From Takakia lepidozioides (lineage: Eukaryota > Streptophyta > Takakiopsida > Takakiales > Takakiaceae): DNA of 64,000 bases. The translations under genes were made by a program, and so were the position numbers. Of this stretch, positions 1-10,982 are shown in pieces. The DNA lies in contig CM060734.1 in the NCBI GenBank assembly GCA_030704615.1, forward strand, positions 39,014,042 through 39,078,041, written 5' to 3'. The notes under the pieces were generated by a model. The model saw only the letters and a program-made list of their open reading frames with translations. It did not search any database and was not told the DNA's origin. Positions within the stretch are counted from its first letter, which is position 1. Each line of letters begins with the position of its first letter.

Positions 1-144
1 CATTGTGGCCATTGACCCCGCGCCCAGTTTGAACGGAACATAAAGGGGCAGAAACTACCTTTGTCAGGGGCTGACGCCGGTAGTATGATTTACCTTGGAG
101 TAAACAGTTGATCCGAGATTTCCAGATATCCTCCAGAAATCCCT

Positions 145-1154
145 TCACACAAGCATCAATCTGATGTGTTTGATTTGCTTATAGCTAGACCCCAAAAGGG
201 CCTGGGCTTTTGGCTCAGCCTCAAGATTTTCAAAGTTGTTAAGCAGAGGTACAGGCACAATTTCCTTGATGGAATGGAAGAGGGTGTCCCGTTGGTGAGA
301 GTACCCAGGACAATGAATCAGGAAGTGAATATTGTCTTCAGGTTGCCCACACAACGGGCACTTCAATCCCCCTTTCCTCTCTGCGACTGTTTGTTGTTCA
401 AAGGTAGGCTACCCGCCCTGAGTTTGAATTTTCAGTCTAGTGCCGAGGGTGGGTAGACCCTTGAGGTCATCCATGATGGCCTCACCCATGTCACAGACTG
501 GAAACAGGTTCAGGGAAGTTTTCTGCCTAACTTCATTTTCTTCAGACAATTTCCTGGCAATAGACATGGCTTCGGAAACTTCAGCTTCTAAGCCAGATTT
601 ATCCAGCAGGGTCATGGCTAGTGGACTAAGATTCAGATCCTTGAAAATCTCTTCTACCCTTTTCCGCCAGGATTTAGCCTGTTTGACAGGGCAGTCCTGC
701 TTCCAAGATATAGAGTCGATTAACTTAGGATATCTGGTATTAGCCATACGTTGCAGCTGACCCCACCATCTGATTTTGAATTCATTGCGTCGGGAGCTTA
801 AGGGAGGAATGCCAAACCCACCCCGAACAGCCACATTAGCTGTTTTGGAGCATGCTGACATGCACTCCTTGAGCACCCCGACTTGGATGGATTCAAGAGA
901 CTTAGCCTGGTTGGAGTTATCAACCCATACAGCAGATGCATACTCCAAGGCCGGCCTGATAATGCGGCAAAGCATGGTTTTTTTACTTCAGAGTTGATCC
1001 CTCTGCAGTGGAAAAATTTAGTGAGACCCAGCGCTTTGTGTTTGCCAGATTGAACCACACTTTGAATATGTGCTTCCCAATTACAGTTGGAGGAAAACTC
1101 AACGCCAAGTTAGGTGTAGGAGGGGAGAACAGGGATCTCTTGGCTTCCCCACTG
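145..1154 (-). pseudogene. LINE ORF2 C-terminal region with zinc knuckle (unit a)
   Basis: This segment encodes the part of ORF2 downstream of the reverse transcriptase palm. It begins with the Q-W-G-S-Q-E stretch at the left inversion junction, continues through the thumb/connection region, and ends with a Cys-His zinc knuckle (CPLCGQPEDNIHFLIHC, near 300-360). The frame is broken near 409-370 and again near 985-960, so the copy is non-functional. The same protein segment is found in unit c (3980-5201) and inside the PIF element. Confidence 0.85.
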
Positions 1155-2981
1155 AACAATAGGTCAAAAAGTGACCCGATGCAGTGGACCCGTGAGAAAG
1201 CCCAAACTGGAGAACGATCCATGGTGGATGATATCATAGTGGACAAGAATCTGTTTCCCCAGTGTGCCAATGTGTTAATTGACAGAACTGATATTGGTAC
1301 CTCTGACCACTTTCTGGTTTGGACTGAGATCAAAAGGTGTTTCCCCAACACCAAGAGATCTGTGAAACGTTCGATCCAGAAGTGGCGCATTGAAAATTTC
1401 CGAAATGAAGAGTTCGAGGCTGAGTATGTCCAGGCCTCGCAAGAGGCTCTGCCCAACTTTGTCCATTCGCTCCGAGACCTTCAATCTCGTGCTGGCAATG
1501 CAAGAAATGAAGTCGAAAGAGCAGTGGACTCTTGGGAGAGTTTCGTCTCTTCTGTGGCTGAAAAGATCATTGGGAGGAAACTAATTGTCTGCGGTAGAGC
1601 TGTTAATTGATGGACCCATGAGATCAAACTCAAGATTGCCGAGAGACGAGCCCTCTATAAAGAATGCTGCAGAATGAAAGCCAATAATGACCTTTGGGTT
1701 AGGAACTACCAGCTCCGCAAAGATATCAATCAGCTTGTAAGGTCTGAGAAGAAACTATATTGGGATAAGTTATACGGGGAAATAAACTCAAACCACCATG
1801 GTGGTAATGACAAGAAATTCTGGTTGGCCCTTCAACGTCTGTACAAGCCGAAAAATTGTCAGCAAGTACAAGCGCTGAGGACCCCTAAGGGTGCAGTGGT
1901 GACTTCAACGGCTGACATTGTCAACACCTTTGAAACCCACTACAGTACACTTGGCAGAAATTCTAGTTCTAGCAGCGAGGGGTTTTCTGAAGAATGGAAT
2001 GACACAGTACAAAGAACTGTGTCTATGATTCAAGACAGCCCTGATGAACTGGAGTATATTTCAAAGGGTTATAACGCTCCCATTAGTTCCTCTGAGATTG
2101 CGGAAGCAATTGAGCATCTAAACGAATACAAAGTTGGTGGCCCTTATGGCATTGTCAATGAGCTTATCAAGCATGGTGGTGACCCTATGATAGAGGCCCT
2201 TGTTCTTCTCTTTAACCTTATATGGGAGAATGAAATTACCCCCTTTCGCTGGCGGCAGGGGGTCATTGTCAATTTATATAAGAAAGGTGACAGAGAAGAG
2301 CCGGGTAACTATCGGGGCATCACGCTTCTTAATGCAGTTGGCAAGATATTCTGCAGAGTTATAAGTACTCGTCTTGAGGTTGATCTGGAGTCCAGAGGTT
2401 GTTTCCATGAAGGCCAAGCTGGCTTTCTGCGAAACAGGGGCTGCATGGATCATATCTTCACACTCAGCCAGATTATCCAGGGAAGGAAAAAAGAAGGGAA
2501 ACCTACTTTTGTCTTTTTCCTGGATGTCAAAAAGGCCTATGACACTGTGGGGAGAGACGGTCTATGGCTCCGACTCTGGTCTTCCAAGATCAAGGGAAAG
2601 ATGTGGAGAGTGGTCCATAACTTGTATGCTCACACTAAAAGCTGTGTCACTGTAAATGGACAGAAGTCTAATTTCTTTGACATAGACCAAGGTGTAGCTC
2701 AAGGATGTACCCTCTCCCCTCTGCTCTTCAATGTTTTCATCAATGAACTACTGGAGGATGTGGAAAGTGAGGGATTTGGGTTAAGGGTGGGTGATGTCAC
2801 CATACCAGCCCTTATGTTTGCGGATGACTTTGCAGGCATAGGGGAGACTCCTTCCAACCTCCAGGGGCTGATAGATTGCGCGAAGAGATACTTTGATCTT
2901 TGGGGGCTAGAGGCCAATGTCAGTAAATGCGCAGTGGTGGCATTCAACGACCGGGGGGAAGGAGGAGGCAATCTCAAGTGG
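1155..2981 (+). pseudogene. LINE ORF2 endonuclease C-terminus and reverse transcriptase (inverted)
   Basis: On the plus strand this encodes the last part of an APE-type endonuclease (MVDDIIVD and GTSDHFLVW near 1220-1320), then a linker and a reverse transcriptase. RT signatures are visible in order: a YRGITLLNAVGK block near 2310-2345, GQAGFLRNRG near 2410-2445, the catalytic FFLDVKKAYD (motif A) near 2515-2540, QGVAQGCTLSPLLFN near 2690-2730, and the FADD box near 2817-2830, which is the YXDD equivalent. A single in-frame TGA at 1608-1610 interrupts the reading between endonuclease and RT. The orientation is opposite to the rest of the element. Confidence 0.9.
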
Positions 2982-3480
2982 GTCGAAAGCTGAAGCTCTT
3001 CCAGACAGTTAATTAACCGTCTTCCATTAGAGTTCAGCTCGTCCTCACCAAAAGGTGCGATGATATCATCCTGGTGAAGACCTTTACCCACCCGGGCATT
3101 GAAGTCACCCAATAAGACGGCCTGACCCTTGGCAAGGAAATTAGCACAGCAGCCAGATACTGTGCTCATACCGCAAATCCTTGTTGATAATTTCACAATT
3201 GTCACACAAGAAATCTCGGACAAAGAGGCCAACACCTTTTTTCCCACGCTTGGCAGAGGTCACCTTAAGCGCACACATCTTGCCAAACCAATGGTAGCCG
3301 TTGACATCTCCAACCAGTTTGTCCGAAGTTTCCCATGTCTCTTGCCCAGCACAAATATGAATACCATTTGACTGAAGAACTTGTCCCACTTCAAATTGTT
3401 TCCTTTGGTTAGTCAACCCCGAGAAGTTGAAAGTGCCCAGCCTTTTGCATATGGATTGTTTGCCGTCTAGGGAGCCTATG
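2982..3480 (-). pseudogene. LINE ORF2 endonuclease N-terminus (unit a)
   Basis: Minus-strand frames encode the start of an APE-like endonuclease: a GTFNFSGL start, then a QETWETSD segment (Glu of the active site), KKGVGLFVRD, and after a frame change LLGDFNARVG (the conserved GDFNA box). Residues normally lying between the VRDF segment and the GDFNA box are missing, apparently through an internal deletion at about 3140-3170. The segment ends at ELQLS, where it meets the inverted core. Confidence 0.8.
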
Positions 3481-3551
3481 ATTGCTCCTGGACGACCAAC
3501 CGCTCTGCAAAGGGGGATCAGTTGCCCCATGTGTAGATTTTGGGTGTCTAG

Positions 3552-3667
3552 AGTAAACCTTAAGGATTGGCAAACCATGCAGAGTGCCAAATCCTTCAGG
3601 CGAAGATTTAATTCTTCGAGAGTAAACCTTAAGGATTGGCAAACCATTCAGAGTGCCAAATCCTTCA
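3552..3667. repeat. 69-base tandem repeat in LINE 5' UTR
   Basis: A 47-base stretch beginning AGTAAACCTTAAGGATTGG at 3552 recurs at 3621, a period of 69 bases, in the 5' leader of unit a. Tandem 5' UTR monomers are known in several LINE families, where they can carry promoter activity. That role is inference here. Confidence 0.7.
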
Positions 3668-3680
3668 GTGCCAAACTTTG

Positions 3681-3695
3681 ACAGAGAGAGAGAGA
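3681..3695. repeat. (GA)n microsatellite between LINE units a and b
   Basis: A GA run abuts the 5' end of unit a and the 3' end of the mini-unit b. Confidence 0.9.
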
Positions 3696-3741
3696 ATATA
3701 CTCATAAGATGTTGTTTGCTGTAGCCTTGTGGCCTTTGACA
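3696..3741 (-). mobile_element. LINE unit b, 46-base 3'-end mini-copy
   Basis: These 46 bases match the last bases of the LINE 3' UTR (compare 3767-3812 and 18236-18280) and nothing else. On both sides they are bounded by (GA)n. This is an extremely 5'-truncated insertion of the same family, in the same orientation as its neighbours. Confidence 0.75.
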
Positions 3742-3742
3742 T

Positions 3743-3766
3743 AGAGAGAGAGAGAAGACAGAGAGA
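3743..3766. repeat. (GA)n microsatellite between LINE units b and c
   Basis: An imperfect GA tract separates mini-copy b from unit c. On the LINE sense strand it reads as a CT tail directly following the 3' UTR. Confidence 0.85.
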
Positions 3767-5201
3767 TTGTACTCATAAGACGTTGTTTGCCGTAGCCTTG
3801 TGGCCATTGACCCCGTGCCCAGTTTGAGCGGGAACAAAAGGGACAGAACCTACCTCTGTCAGGGGCTGACGTTGGTAGTAAGACTTACCTTCATATATAG
3901 AATTAATCCGGGTTTTCCAGATATCCTCTAGAAATCCCTTCACACAAGCATCAATCTGCTGTGTGTGATTTGCCCAAAAACTAGGCCTCGGGAGGGGCTT
4001 TTGGCTCAGCCTCGAGACTTTCAAAGTTGGTAAACAGGGGTACAGGCACAATTCCCTTGATAGATTTGACGAGAGCGTCTCTTTGGTGAGAGAACCCCGG
4101 ACAGTGTATCAGAAAATCAATACTGTCTTCAGATTGCCCACACAACGGGCAATTGCACTCTCCCTGTCCTCTCTGCTTCTGTTTGCTGTTCAAAGGTAGG
4201 CTTCCTGCCCTGAGTTTAAATTTCAGTCTAGTGCCGAGAGTGGGTAGACCCTTGAGGTCATCCAAGATGTCCTCCCCGATGTCACTGACTGGAAACAAGT
4301 TCAGGGAAGTTTTCTGCCTAACTTCATTTTCATCAGACAATCTCATGGCAACCGACATGGCTTTGGACACTACAGCCTCTAAGTCAGATTTATCCAGCAC
4401 GGTCAAGACTTGCGGATCCAGGTCCAGGTCCTTCAGAATCTCTTCTACTCTCTTCTGCCAGGACTTAGCCTGTTTGACAGGGCGGTCCTGTTTCCAAGAT
4501 ATAGAGTCGATTAACTTAGGATATCTGGTGTTGGACATATGTTGCAGCTGACCCCACCATCTGACCTTGAATTCATCTCGTCAGGAGCTTAAGGACGGAA
4601 TGCCAAACTCACCCCGAACAGCCACATTGGCTGTTTTGGAGCATGCTGACATACACTCCTTAAGCACCCCCACTTGAATGGATTCTAGAGACTTAGCCTG
4701 GTTGGAGTTATCAACCCATATTGCAGATCTGCACTCCAAGGCAGGTCTAATAACGCGACAAAGCATGGTTTTCTTAACCTCAGAGTTGACCCCTCTGCAG
4801 TGGAAAAATTTAGTGAGCCCCAGAGCTTTGCCCTTGCCAGTTTGAACAACTTTCCGGATATGTGCATCCCAATTACAATTGGAGGAAAACTCAACGCCCA
4901 GGTAAGTGTAGGAAGGGAGGACCGGGATCTCTTGGCTACCCCACTGCCACTTAAGATCACTTCCTCCCTCTCCTCTGTCGTTGAATGCTACCACTGCACA
5001 TTTGCTGACATTAGCCTCTAGCCCCCAAAGATCAAAGTATCTCTTCGCGCAATCAATCAACTCCTGGAGATTGGTTGGAGTCTCCCCTATGCCTGCGAAG
5101 TCATCCGTAAACATAAGGGCTGGTATGGTGGTATCACCCACCCTTAACCCAAATCCCTCACTTTCCATATCCTCGAGGAGTTGATTGATGAAAACATTGA
5201 A
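3767..5201 (-). mobile_element. LINE unit c, 5'-truncated copy
   Basis: The sense strand is minus. The copy starts abruptly inside the RT at the FNVFINQLLED block (5201) and ends with the family 3' UTR at 3767. It is flanked on both sides by (GA)n. Confidence 0.85.
3980..5201 (-). pseudogene. LINE ORF2 RT end and C-terminus (unit c)
   Basis: The minus strand encodes the last part of the RT, in which the FADD box is changed to FTDD (near 5105-5115), then the same connection region as unit a and a zinc knuckle CPLCGQSEDSIDFLIHC near 4090-4150. An in-frame TGA near 4581 (after GIPSLSS) interrupts it, and another frame change lies near 3985. It is a dead, 5'-truncated copy about as old as unit a. 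Confidence 0.85.
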
Positions 5202-5203
5202 GA

Positions 5204-5221
5204 CAGAGAGAGAGAGAGAGA
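5204..5221. repeat. (GA)n microsatellite between LINE units c and d
   Basis: A near-perfect GA run directly abuts the truncated 5' end of unit c and the 3' end of unit d. Confidence 0.9.
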
Positions 5222-5289
5222 TTGTACAAGACGTTGTTTGCCGTAGCCTTGTGGCCATTGACCCCGCGCCCAGTTTGAGCGGGAACAAA

Positions 5290-5291
<2 letters not shown>
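5222..5291 (-). mobile_element. LINE unit d, 70-base 3'-end copy
   Basis: Seventy bases match the LINE 3' UTR end, with (GA)n on each side. This is the fourth member of the head-to-tail array. Confidence 0.8.

Positions 5292-5325
<34 letters not shown>
5291..5325. repeat. (GA)n microsatellite, right edge of LINE array
   Basis: This is the longest GA run of the array, about 34 bases. It forms the 5' flank of unit d. Confidence 0.95.
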
Positions 5326-5328
<3 letters not shown>

Positions 5329-5898
5329 CCACATCAATAAAACCTGTCTGCTTGCAACAATTAAACCCATTCTGGGTACCTCCAAGCATCATATCCATCC
5401 CCTTGCTGCTGCTTCATTCCCTTACATCATATCTCTTGCACCTGTAGGCAAAAAACGTCCTTGGACGCAATTGTATACTAAGTTTTAACATCTAATTAAA
5501 AGGTCTCAATTACATCTGGGTTCTCGTGTCGTATCCCCTGAAGGCAAACACATGGGCCTCCAAGAAGCTCCTACAAGCCATGGATCCTAAAGGGAGTGAT
5601 GAGAGGATGCATCAAGCACCAGTGCCTCGCACAGAGAAATAAAAAATGGGCTCTGCAACTAAAAGGAAGCTACCAGGGCTCTGCAAGCATCTGTGCAGTA
5701 TCATTTGAAAGCTGTACAAAGTTGAAGGATGGTTAAGGGCAAAGCCTTGCTACCAGGACTGGTAAAGTGAACATTAGTGACCATTTTCTGTAAGGTAGGC
5801 AAGTCACCTGATTATCTTGTTGATAGTGCACTGGAGTTTCCCAGCAATCTCAGGGATGGTCAACACATGGTTGCAAACCCGCATTTGAGTGGGGAGAC
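5326..5898. other. Intergenic stretch
   Basis: No convincing coding potential. This is probably the 3' flank or 3' UTR of the TIM21/COA1-like gene on the minus strand. Confidence 0.6.
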
Positions 5899-8279
5899 TT
5901 ACATTTGGACTCTTTCACGAGCATGGTTGGCACCGTACACCCTACCACGATCTGCCGCAGCCTCTCTCTGCAGCTTTGCAATCTCTTCTTTGGATTCCAA
6001 GGCAGCCTCTCTCTCCAGCTTTGCAAGCTCTGCTTTGGTGTGAGCTTGTTCAGCCTCCAGCTGTCGTTGCTCATCCTCCTCTTCTTCTTCTCTTTCATCC
6101 TGTTCATCAAACTCCTGCTGTGCAGCCATGGCTTTCACAATAGGATCTCGTAGCTCTGAGATAAGTCCCCCACCAACCCTGTACTCCGCTTCATCACCAA
6201 TCAAGTACAGGCGCTGGTCGGCTCCTGCCGTTGGGACATCCACTGCGAGCAACTTGAACTCATACTGCACAAAGACATTTGAAATAGTCATATATCACAG
6301 GTCTTCTTAGTTAACAACATTGTCTTTGGCTTCCTTATCATTTAAGCGTACCCTTTCGTAACAATAAAAGACTGGACGTGCCTTTCCCTATGCACGCCAC
6401 ATGAACCAGAGTTTTGTCCCCGAAAAAGGCAGAGCAGCCTCTATTACAACAACTTATATGGTTGACACGTTGGTCCACCATCCACAAAGCACAGCTTTGA
6501 AAGCAGAGGCTTGATACAGAAATATAATTTCTACGGTACAACCCCAGTTACAATTGTACCGAGTACCTGGAGGCTCAAAATTGTCATCCTTGAAGGATGG
6601 AGATATGCTCACTATTGCAGGGCTCATAGTGACTGTTGTACGTCTTGTATATTCCCCTCAATTGATTCCAATGTTGGAATCAATAATCCAACCTTCTGTG
6701 GCATTCCACAAGCATCATTTCTTCTTTATGGATAAATTCAGGTCTACCTGTTGGGCAGGCCGCTGCACAATGAATGTAAACTCAGTAAACTCTAGTGTAG
6801 AAACAAGACAGTGGAGGATAAAATTGCTTTTTGTGGGACACAAACTCCCTACCTGTCCGTTCTTCTTCTTCACCTCACTGCTGACTAGGCCCTTTCTCTC
6901 CGACCCCGAGATAGGAAATATCAGGAAGCATCGTTTGCCACTCAGTCGAGGTTGGAAATTCTTAATCCGCAAACCACCTCCAGACATGACATATGCACGT
7001 ACATCTGTTCCAGTAAGCGGAGCCCCCATCACCTCCAAGACTGCAGCTGAGGTGTTCAGCTTGCGCATAGCAATCCTGTAGACTGCATCTGCATTAATTG
7101 TGAACCTGTTCTTCAACACTATAGCCTGTACAGCAGAGTCACAAGCTTAGTTTCACCTCCTATTGATCAGATGGGCCATTGTGGCAAAGCATTACTGTCT
7201 GGGTGAAAGACAACTCATTTTGAATGCAGTTGATACTAGAGTAGATGGAGGATGAAAGGGGATTCACTCATCAAGAATCAAGCATTAGGGCAGTGCCCTG
7301 TTATTACCTGAAGTAAACATAGAGGAAGCATGATGGTTCCGTTTGGAATGTCACCAGCTAAAGTTGAAAGGTTTTGCGGAGAGGTTTTTTTCAAACGTAC
7401 CGCAATGGTCACAATAGCTGCTGCAAGTGCGAGGAATCCGAACTTCGCCATGCCCTCTGAAAGTTTCAGAAATAAGCTTGCAATGCCAAACATAATTCGC
7501 CACAACAGCATACAAGCCATCAATCCGACTGCCCCAACGAGGATCAAGTAGTTCCTCTTCCAAAAGGCCTCCAGTTGAAGTGCTACAGCTTCTTTGTAGT
7601 GCGAAACAGACGCCTTTACAGAGTTCACAGGCTTTAGAACAACAGATATACGCTCGCCGATGCGGTTTTCAGTGACTACTCCAGTTTTAACCATCGCCTT
7701 TGGTGGTGAGTTGGTTTTCAATTGTGGAAACACTGTATCTTTGATCTTCCATTTGTCGGTCAGGGTCGCTAGACTTTGATTGCGTCTTGATACAGATGAT
7801 ATTTTCGCTTTGTTAATCAAATTACTCTGTTGCCTCAGCACAACTCTTTGCATATGTTTGTCTGTCCCCTCAATTTCTTTCCCTGACCATCTGGCGCCAG
7901 TGTAAAGTCTTCTGCTTCCGCCACCAAATACATTGTATGATACTTTCAAATATGTTCCGGAGACGAAAGCTCTTACGTGGCACGGACTTGTAAATCCAGC
8001 ATGCAAAGACGAATGCAGTGCAGTGGCTGCGGAATCCGAGAGAAGAATACCACGAAGGCCTTCTGCAGGCTTACAAAAGGTCTTTGAAAAGTAAATCACG
8101 CTCTCATGCAGATTTGATGCACGTACATCTGGAATCGCTTGAGAGCTGTGAGCTTGAAACTGATTAGTAACCAATCTCCTTACAGCACCTGCACCATTCG
8201 AGCAGGCAGTCGACACCCCGCCGTTACTCCAGCGCTCTATAGCTTGGGCCACAATGGCAAGGCCTTTCCTTACTGCCAT
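5899..8279 (-). CDS. TIM21/COA1-like mitochondrial inner-membrane protein
   Basis: Three minus-strand exons join in phase 0 at 8279-7401, 7125-6853 and 6264-5899 with GT/AG borders, giving about 505 residues. The N-terminus is basic and hydroxylated, with no acidic residue before position 15, as in mitochondrial presequences. A hydrophobic helix spans about residues 243-268, and a second lies near 279-296. After these comes a compact soluble domain with AVYRIAMRKLN, GAPLTG and RAYVMSGGGLRIKNF, continuing into YEFKLLAVDVP. The tail is a long Glu/Gln/Lys coiled coil. I recognise this as the plant family often annotated as import inner membrane translocase subunit, with a TIM21/COA1-type fold; the precise function (import or cytochrome oxidase assembly) is inferred. 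The stop at 5899 overlaps a possible GTAAGT donor, so the gene might extend further. It is divergent from the L13 gene. Confidence 0.75.
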
Positions 8280-8636
8280 TTCTCAGGAATATGTCATCTG
8301 TTGCTCCTCAATATCTACAGTAATTCAAACCACTCCCAACATCCGATAACAGCTTCAGATGCCTACAGCCATTCATCCTTCCACAGTTTTTAGACAAGAT
8401 TACCCGCTCTATCCTTCGTCTCTTCTAATATGAACCTCCGAAAGCAAGAACTCACAACACTGTATCTCCATTGATCCATATGTGTATAGGGGTTTTCTTA
8501 ATTCTTGACTGCTAGTTGCTACCCGTTTTTCATCCATCTACATACAAATATTTAAAGATGGAACATATTTTCATCCAAATGTAACTTTCTACATCCATAT
8601 ACATGGTTCAGCGTTCCAACGTGCCCTAATTGAATC

Positions 8637-8676
<40 letters not shown>

Positions 8677-8922
8677 GCCTTCCCTAGAGCGCTGCACCTC
8701 TCTAGGGGTTTCTTGTTTTTCATCCAACTACATACAAATATTTAAAGATAGAACATATTTTCATCCAAATGTAGCTTTCTACATCCATGTACATGGTTCG
8801 CGTTCCAACGTGCCCTAATTGAATCCCTTCTCTCTCTCTCTCTCTTTCTCGTCGTCTTCTCCATCTCCAAGCCCTCGATGAATAACTAAACCTTTCACAG
8901 ATCGAAGACCTCCAGACCTGCC
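8280..8922. promoter_or_regulatory. Shared divergent promoter region
   Basis: These 643 bases separate the start codons of two divergently transcribed genes for mitochondrial proteins. They include two long (CT)n runs (8639-8674, 8829-8848) of the kind found as pyrimidine patches near plant transcription starts. No clear TATA box was found for either gene. Co-regulation is inference. Confidence 0.5.
8525..8848. repeat. 190-base tandem duplication in promoter, ending in (CT)n
   Basis: The stretch from GTTTTTCATCCATCTACATA at 8525 to the CT run recurs from 8715 with about 95 percent identity. It contains TACATACAAATATTTAAAG and GCGTTCCAACGTGCCCTAAT. The second copy lies just upstream of the L13 start. 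Confidence 0.9.
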
Positions 8923-10982
8923 ATGTCCAGATTTAGGGTAAGTCGTAATCTCGTGTTGTGATCTCATTCAGTCATGTTGTTTCTCGTTGTTCTGGTTGGG
9001 GATGCAAGATTAATATTTTTATTGCCCCCTCCACTCGGGACATCGGCGTAGTATTCTGAGAAGTAGCGTTTCATATTTTGTTTTGTTGGCATTGGAATCA
9101 ATTCGAGGTGAATTGCAACCCTTGAAGCCCTTGCAGCCTTGTTGTTTGTGTGCAGAATGCTTTAGGTGGCTTACGTCCCGCGGTTACGCAAGGCCTTCGC
9201 TGGCGAGTCTTTGATGCAAAGGGACAGGTATGCTATTGGACTATCGTTTTTGAACCGGAACCATCGCCGGGGAGCAGCATACTTTTGAGTTCCGATAGAC
9301 TACTGCAATCATTGGATTTATTCAGTCTCTCCTACAGCTATACATTCTCACTATGCGTTTGCCTTTGATCTCATGATGTCTCATAATTGTTATTTACAAT
9401 TCCAAAGTGCCAAGAGAGAGAGAGAGAGGGAGAGAGAGAGCGAGAGAGCAGTTCTCTGTAAACGTTTATAATGACCTATCCATGAGTGCGCAGTACCCTT
9501 CTGGGAAACTTCAGTTCACCATGGTTCTTGAGAATCAACCAGTGCACACCACCGACGAATCCAGCTTCGTGCATTGATATTGACGTTACTAGAGAACATG
9601 AGGTTAGAATGCAGACAGGAAGAGAGAGGACGGTTCTTGCTGTGGCAGATGCGGTCCGGGCCATTTTGAGGGCAGGAGCAAGCAGCAGGGTAGATGTCAA
9701 GTTCTTGCCAGTGGCCCCTGGTTTACATATTTTGAAAGCTGATGTAAAAAGTGCTCATGCCCGCTGATGAAGTTGGTGAGCAGGTGTTGGGGAGGCTGGC
9801 ATCACGGCTATCAATAGTGTTGCAGGGCAAGGATAAACCGACATATGCTCCCTATCGTGATGATGGTGACATCTGCATTGTACTGAATGCAAAAGAAATA
9901 GGTCTTACTGGGAAAAAGCTCACCGACAAGCTGTACCACTGGCACACAGGGTAAGTTCATGCCCTCTTTTTCAATCTTTTTGAGCCTATTGTGCTCATGA
10001 GCTGCATGGGGAAAGAGGATGGAATTGTACAAAAATGAGATCTGACTGCATAAGTTAGCACCTTTTTCTCCCTGTCCCTATGTTTATAAAGTGCATGTTG
10101 TAGTCAGTGTCTGTTTGCAGTGCATTTACTGAACTGCCAAGGTCTTGTTCAACCAGGCTAAAAGAGTGACTCCCACCTATGTCTTTGATCAGGGCAAGAC
10201 AAGTAAGATAAGGCACTCCTAATGGCATTGGTTCTTGTTGGAAACTCACTGGTCGGACCCTTGTTCGAGTATCTTTGCCTTGGGGGTTCAGTAGTGGAAG
10301 TGGGCTGTATAGGATTGCCTTTCAGGCTAAAAGTTGGGGTAACTGGAAATGGTGGCTTGTGCAGTTATATAGGCCATCTGAAGGAGAGGACTGTGAAGGA
10401 ACAACTGCGAAGGGATCCTACAGAAGTCATTCGCAAGGCTGTTCTACGCATGCTCCCTGATAACAAGCTTCGGGATGTCAGTACCTACACCCTTTAGGAC
10501 CATGTCTTCCCAGGAACTAGTCATTGTAGCGAAAATATGTGAAAACTTTGGAGGGTAGTGCTGAAGCTAATGAGTGTTGGCTCTCCAAACATTTTGTTGC
10601 AGGTATGATGATCTCAAGAACCCACTTGTTTCCTCAGTTTGCAGGACATCTAACATGTCTTGTTGGTGAATTTTTCTGTGACTAAAAATCAATAAGTTTC
10701 AACAACATAGTCAGGCTGCTCTACCTAGATAGTGCATGTTTCTCCAGATATGTAAAATACAGTTTCCATCATTCTCTGTTTCTATTTGTGGGGCATAAAT
10801 TCTACTGTGTGATGTATTAACAGGATCGAGCAAGGAAGTTGCGAATTTTCGCAGATGACAACCATCCATTTGCTAATGAGCCCTTGGATCCCTACGTCAT
10901 GCCTCCCCGCAAAGTGCGTGAGATGCGGCCGCGAGAACGACGTGCTGCTGCCCGTGCTAAAAAACCTGTTGCCCGTGATTAG
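8923..10982 (+). CDS. Mitochondrial-type ribosomal protein L13 (uL13)
   Basis: Five exons give 174 residues: 8923-8937, 9156-9227, 9784-9950, 10365-10476 and 10824-10982. All borders are GT/AG and all phases agree. The protein has the L13 signature: RVFDAKGQVLGRLASRLS, then GKDKPTYAPYRDDGD, VLNAKEIGLTGKKLTDKLY, HWHTGYIGHLKERT, and an RKAVLRMLPDNKLR helix, followed by a basic C-terminus. It is a large-subunit protein of a bacterial-type ribosome. The lack of a chloroplast-like long transit peptide and the W-R-V-F-D start fit the mitochondrial paralogue, with compartment inferred. The first exon codes only five residues and its start depends on the ATG at 8923. Intron 2 carries a GA-rich run. 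Confidence 0.88.
9409..9450. repeat. (GA)n run in L13 intron 2
   Basis: An imperfect GA microsatellite of about 40 bases within the intron; it has no visible LINE sequence next to it. Confidence 0.85.

Larger units (their letters stand above)
1..3680 (-). mobile_element. LINE (non-LTR retrotransposon), unit a, with inverted core
   Basis: This is a nearly complete APE-type LINE lying on the minus strand. Its 5' end is near 3680 and its 3' UTR runs off the left edge. Read on the minus strand it gives 5' UTR repeats (3552-3667) and an N-terminal endonuclease (3480-2982). The endonuclease C-terminus and reverse transcriptase (1155-2981) are on the opposite strand, and the ORF2 C-terminus with zinc knuckle (1154-145) is back on the minus strand. 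Flipping 1155-2981 restores the normal protein order, so the core has been inverted. The 3' UTR at 1-140 also occurs at 3770-3900, 5222-5291 and 18240-18370, which defines the family. Confidence 0.9.

Noticed and set aside
5144-5398. ORFs with long Ser-Leu runs
   Set aside because: They are translations of (GA)n/(CT)n microsatellites between LINE copies.
9486-9767. A 93-codon plus-strand ORF in intron 2 of L13
   Set aside because: It lies between exons that join perfectly in frame and carries no recognised domain. Its last bases lie just before the true acceptor. Kept as intron.
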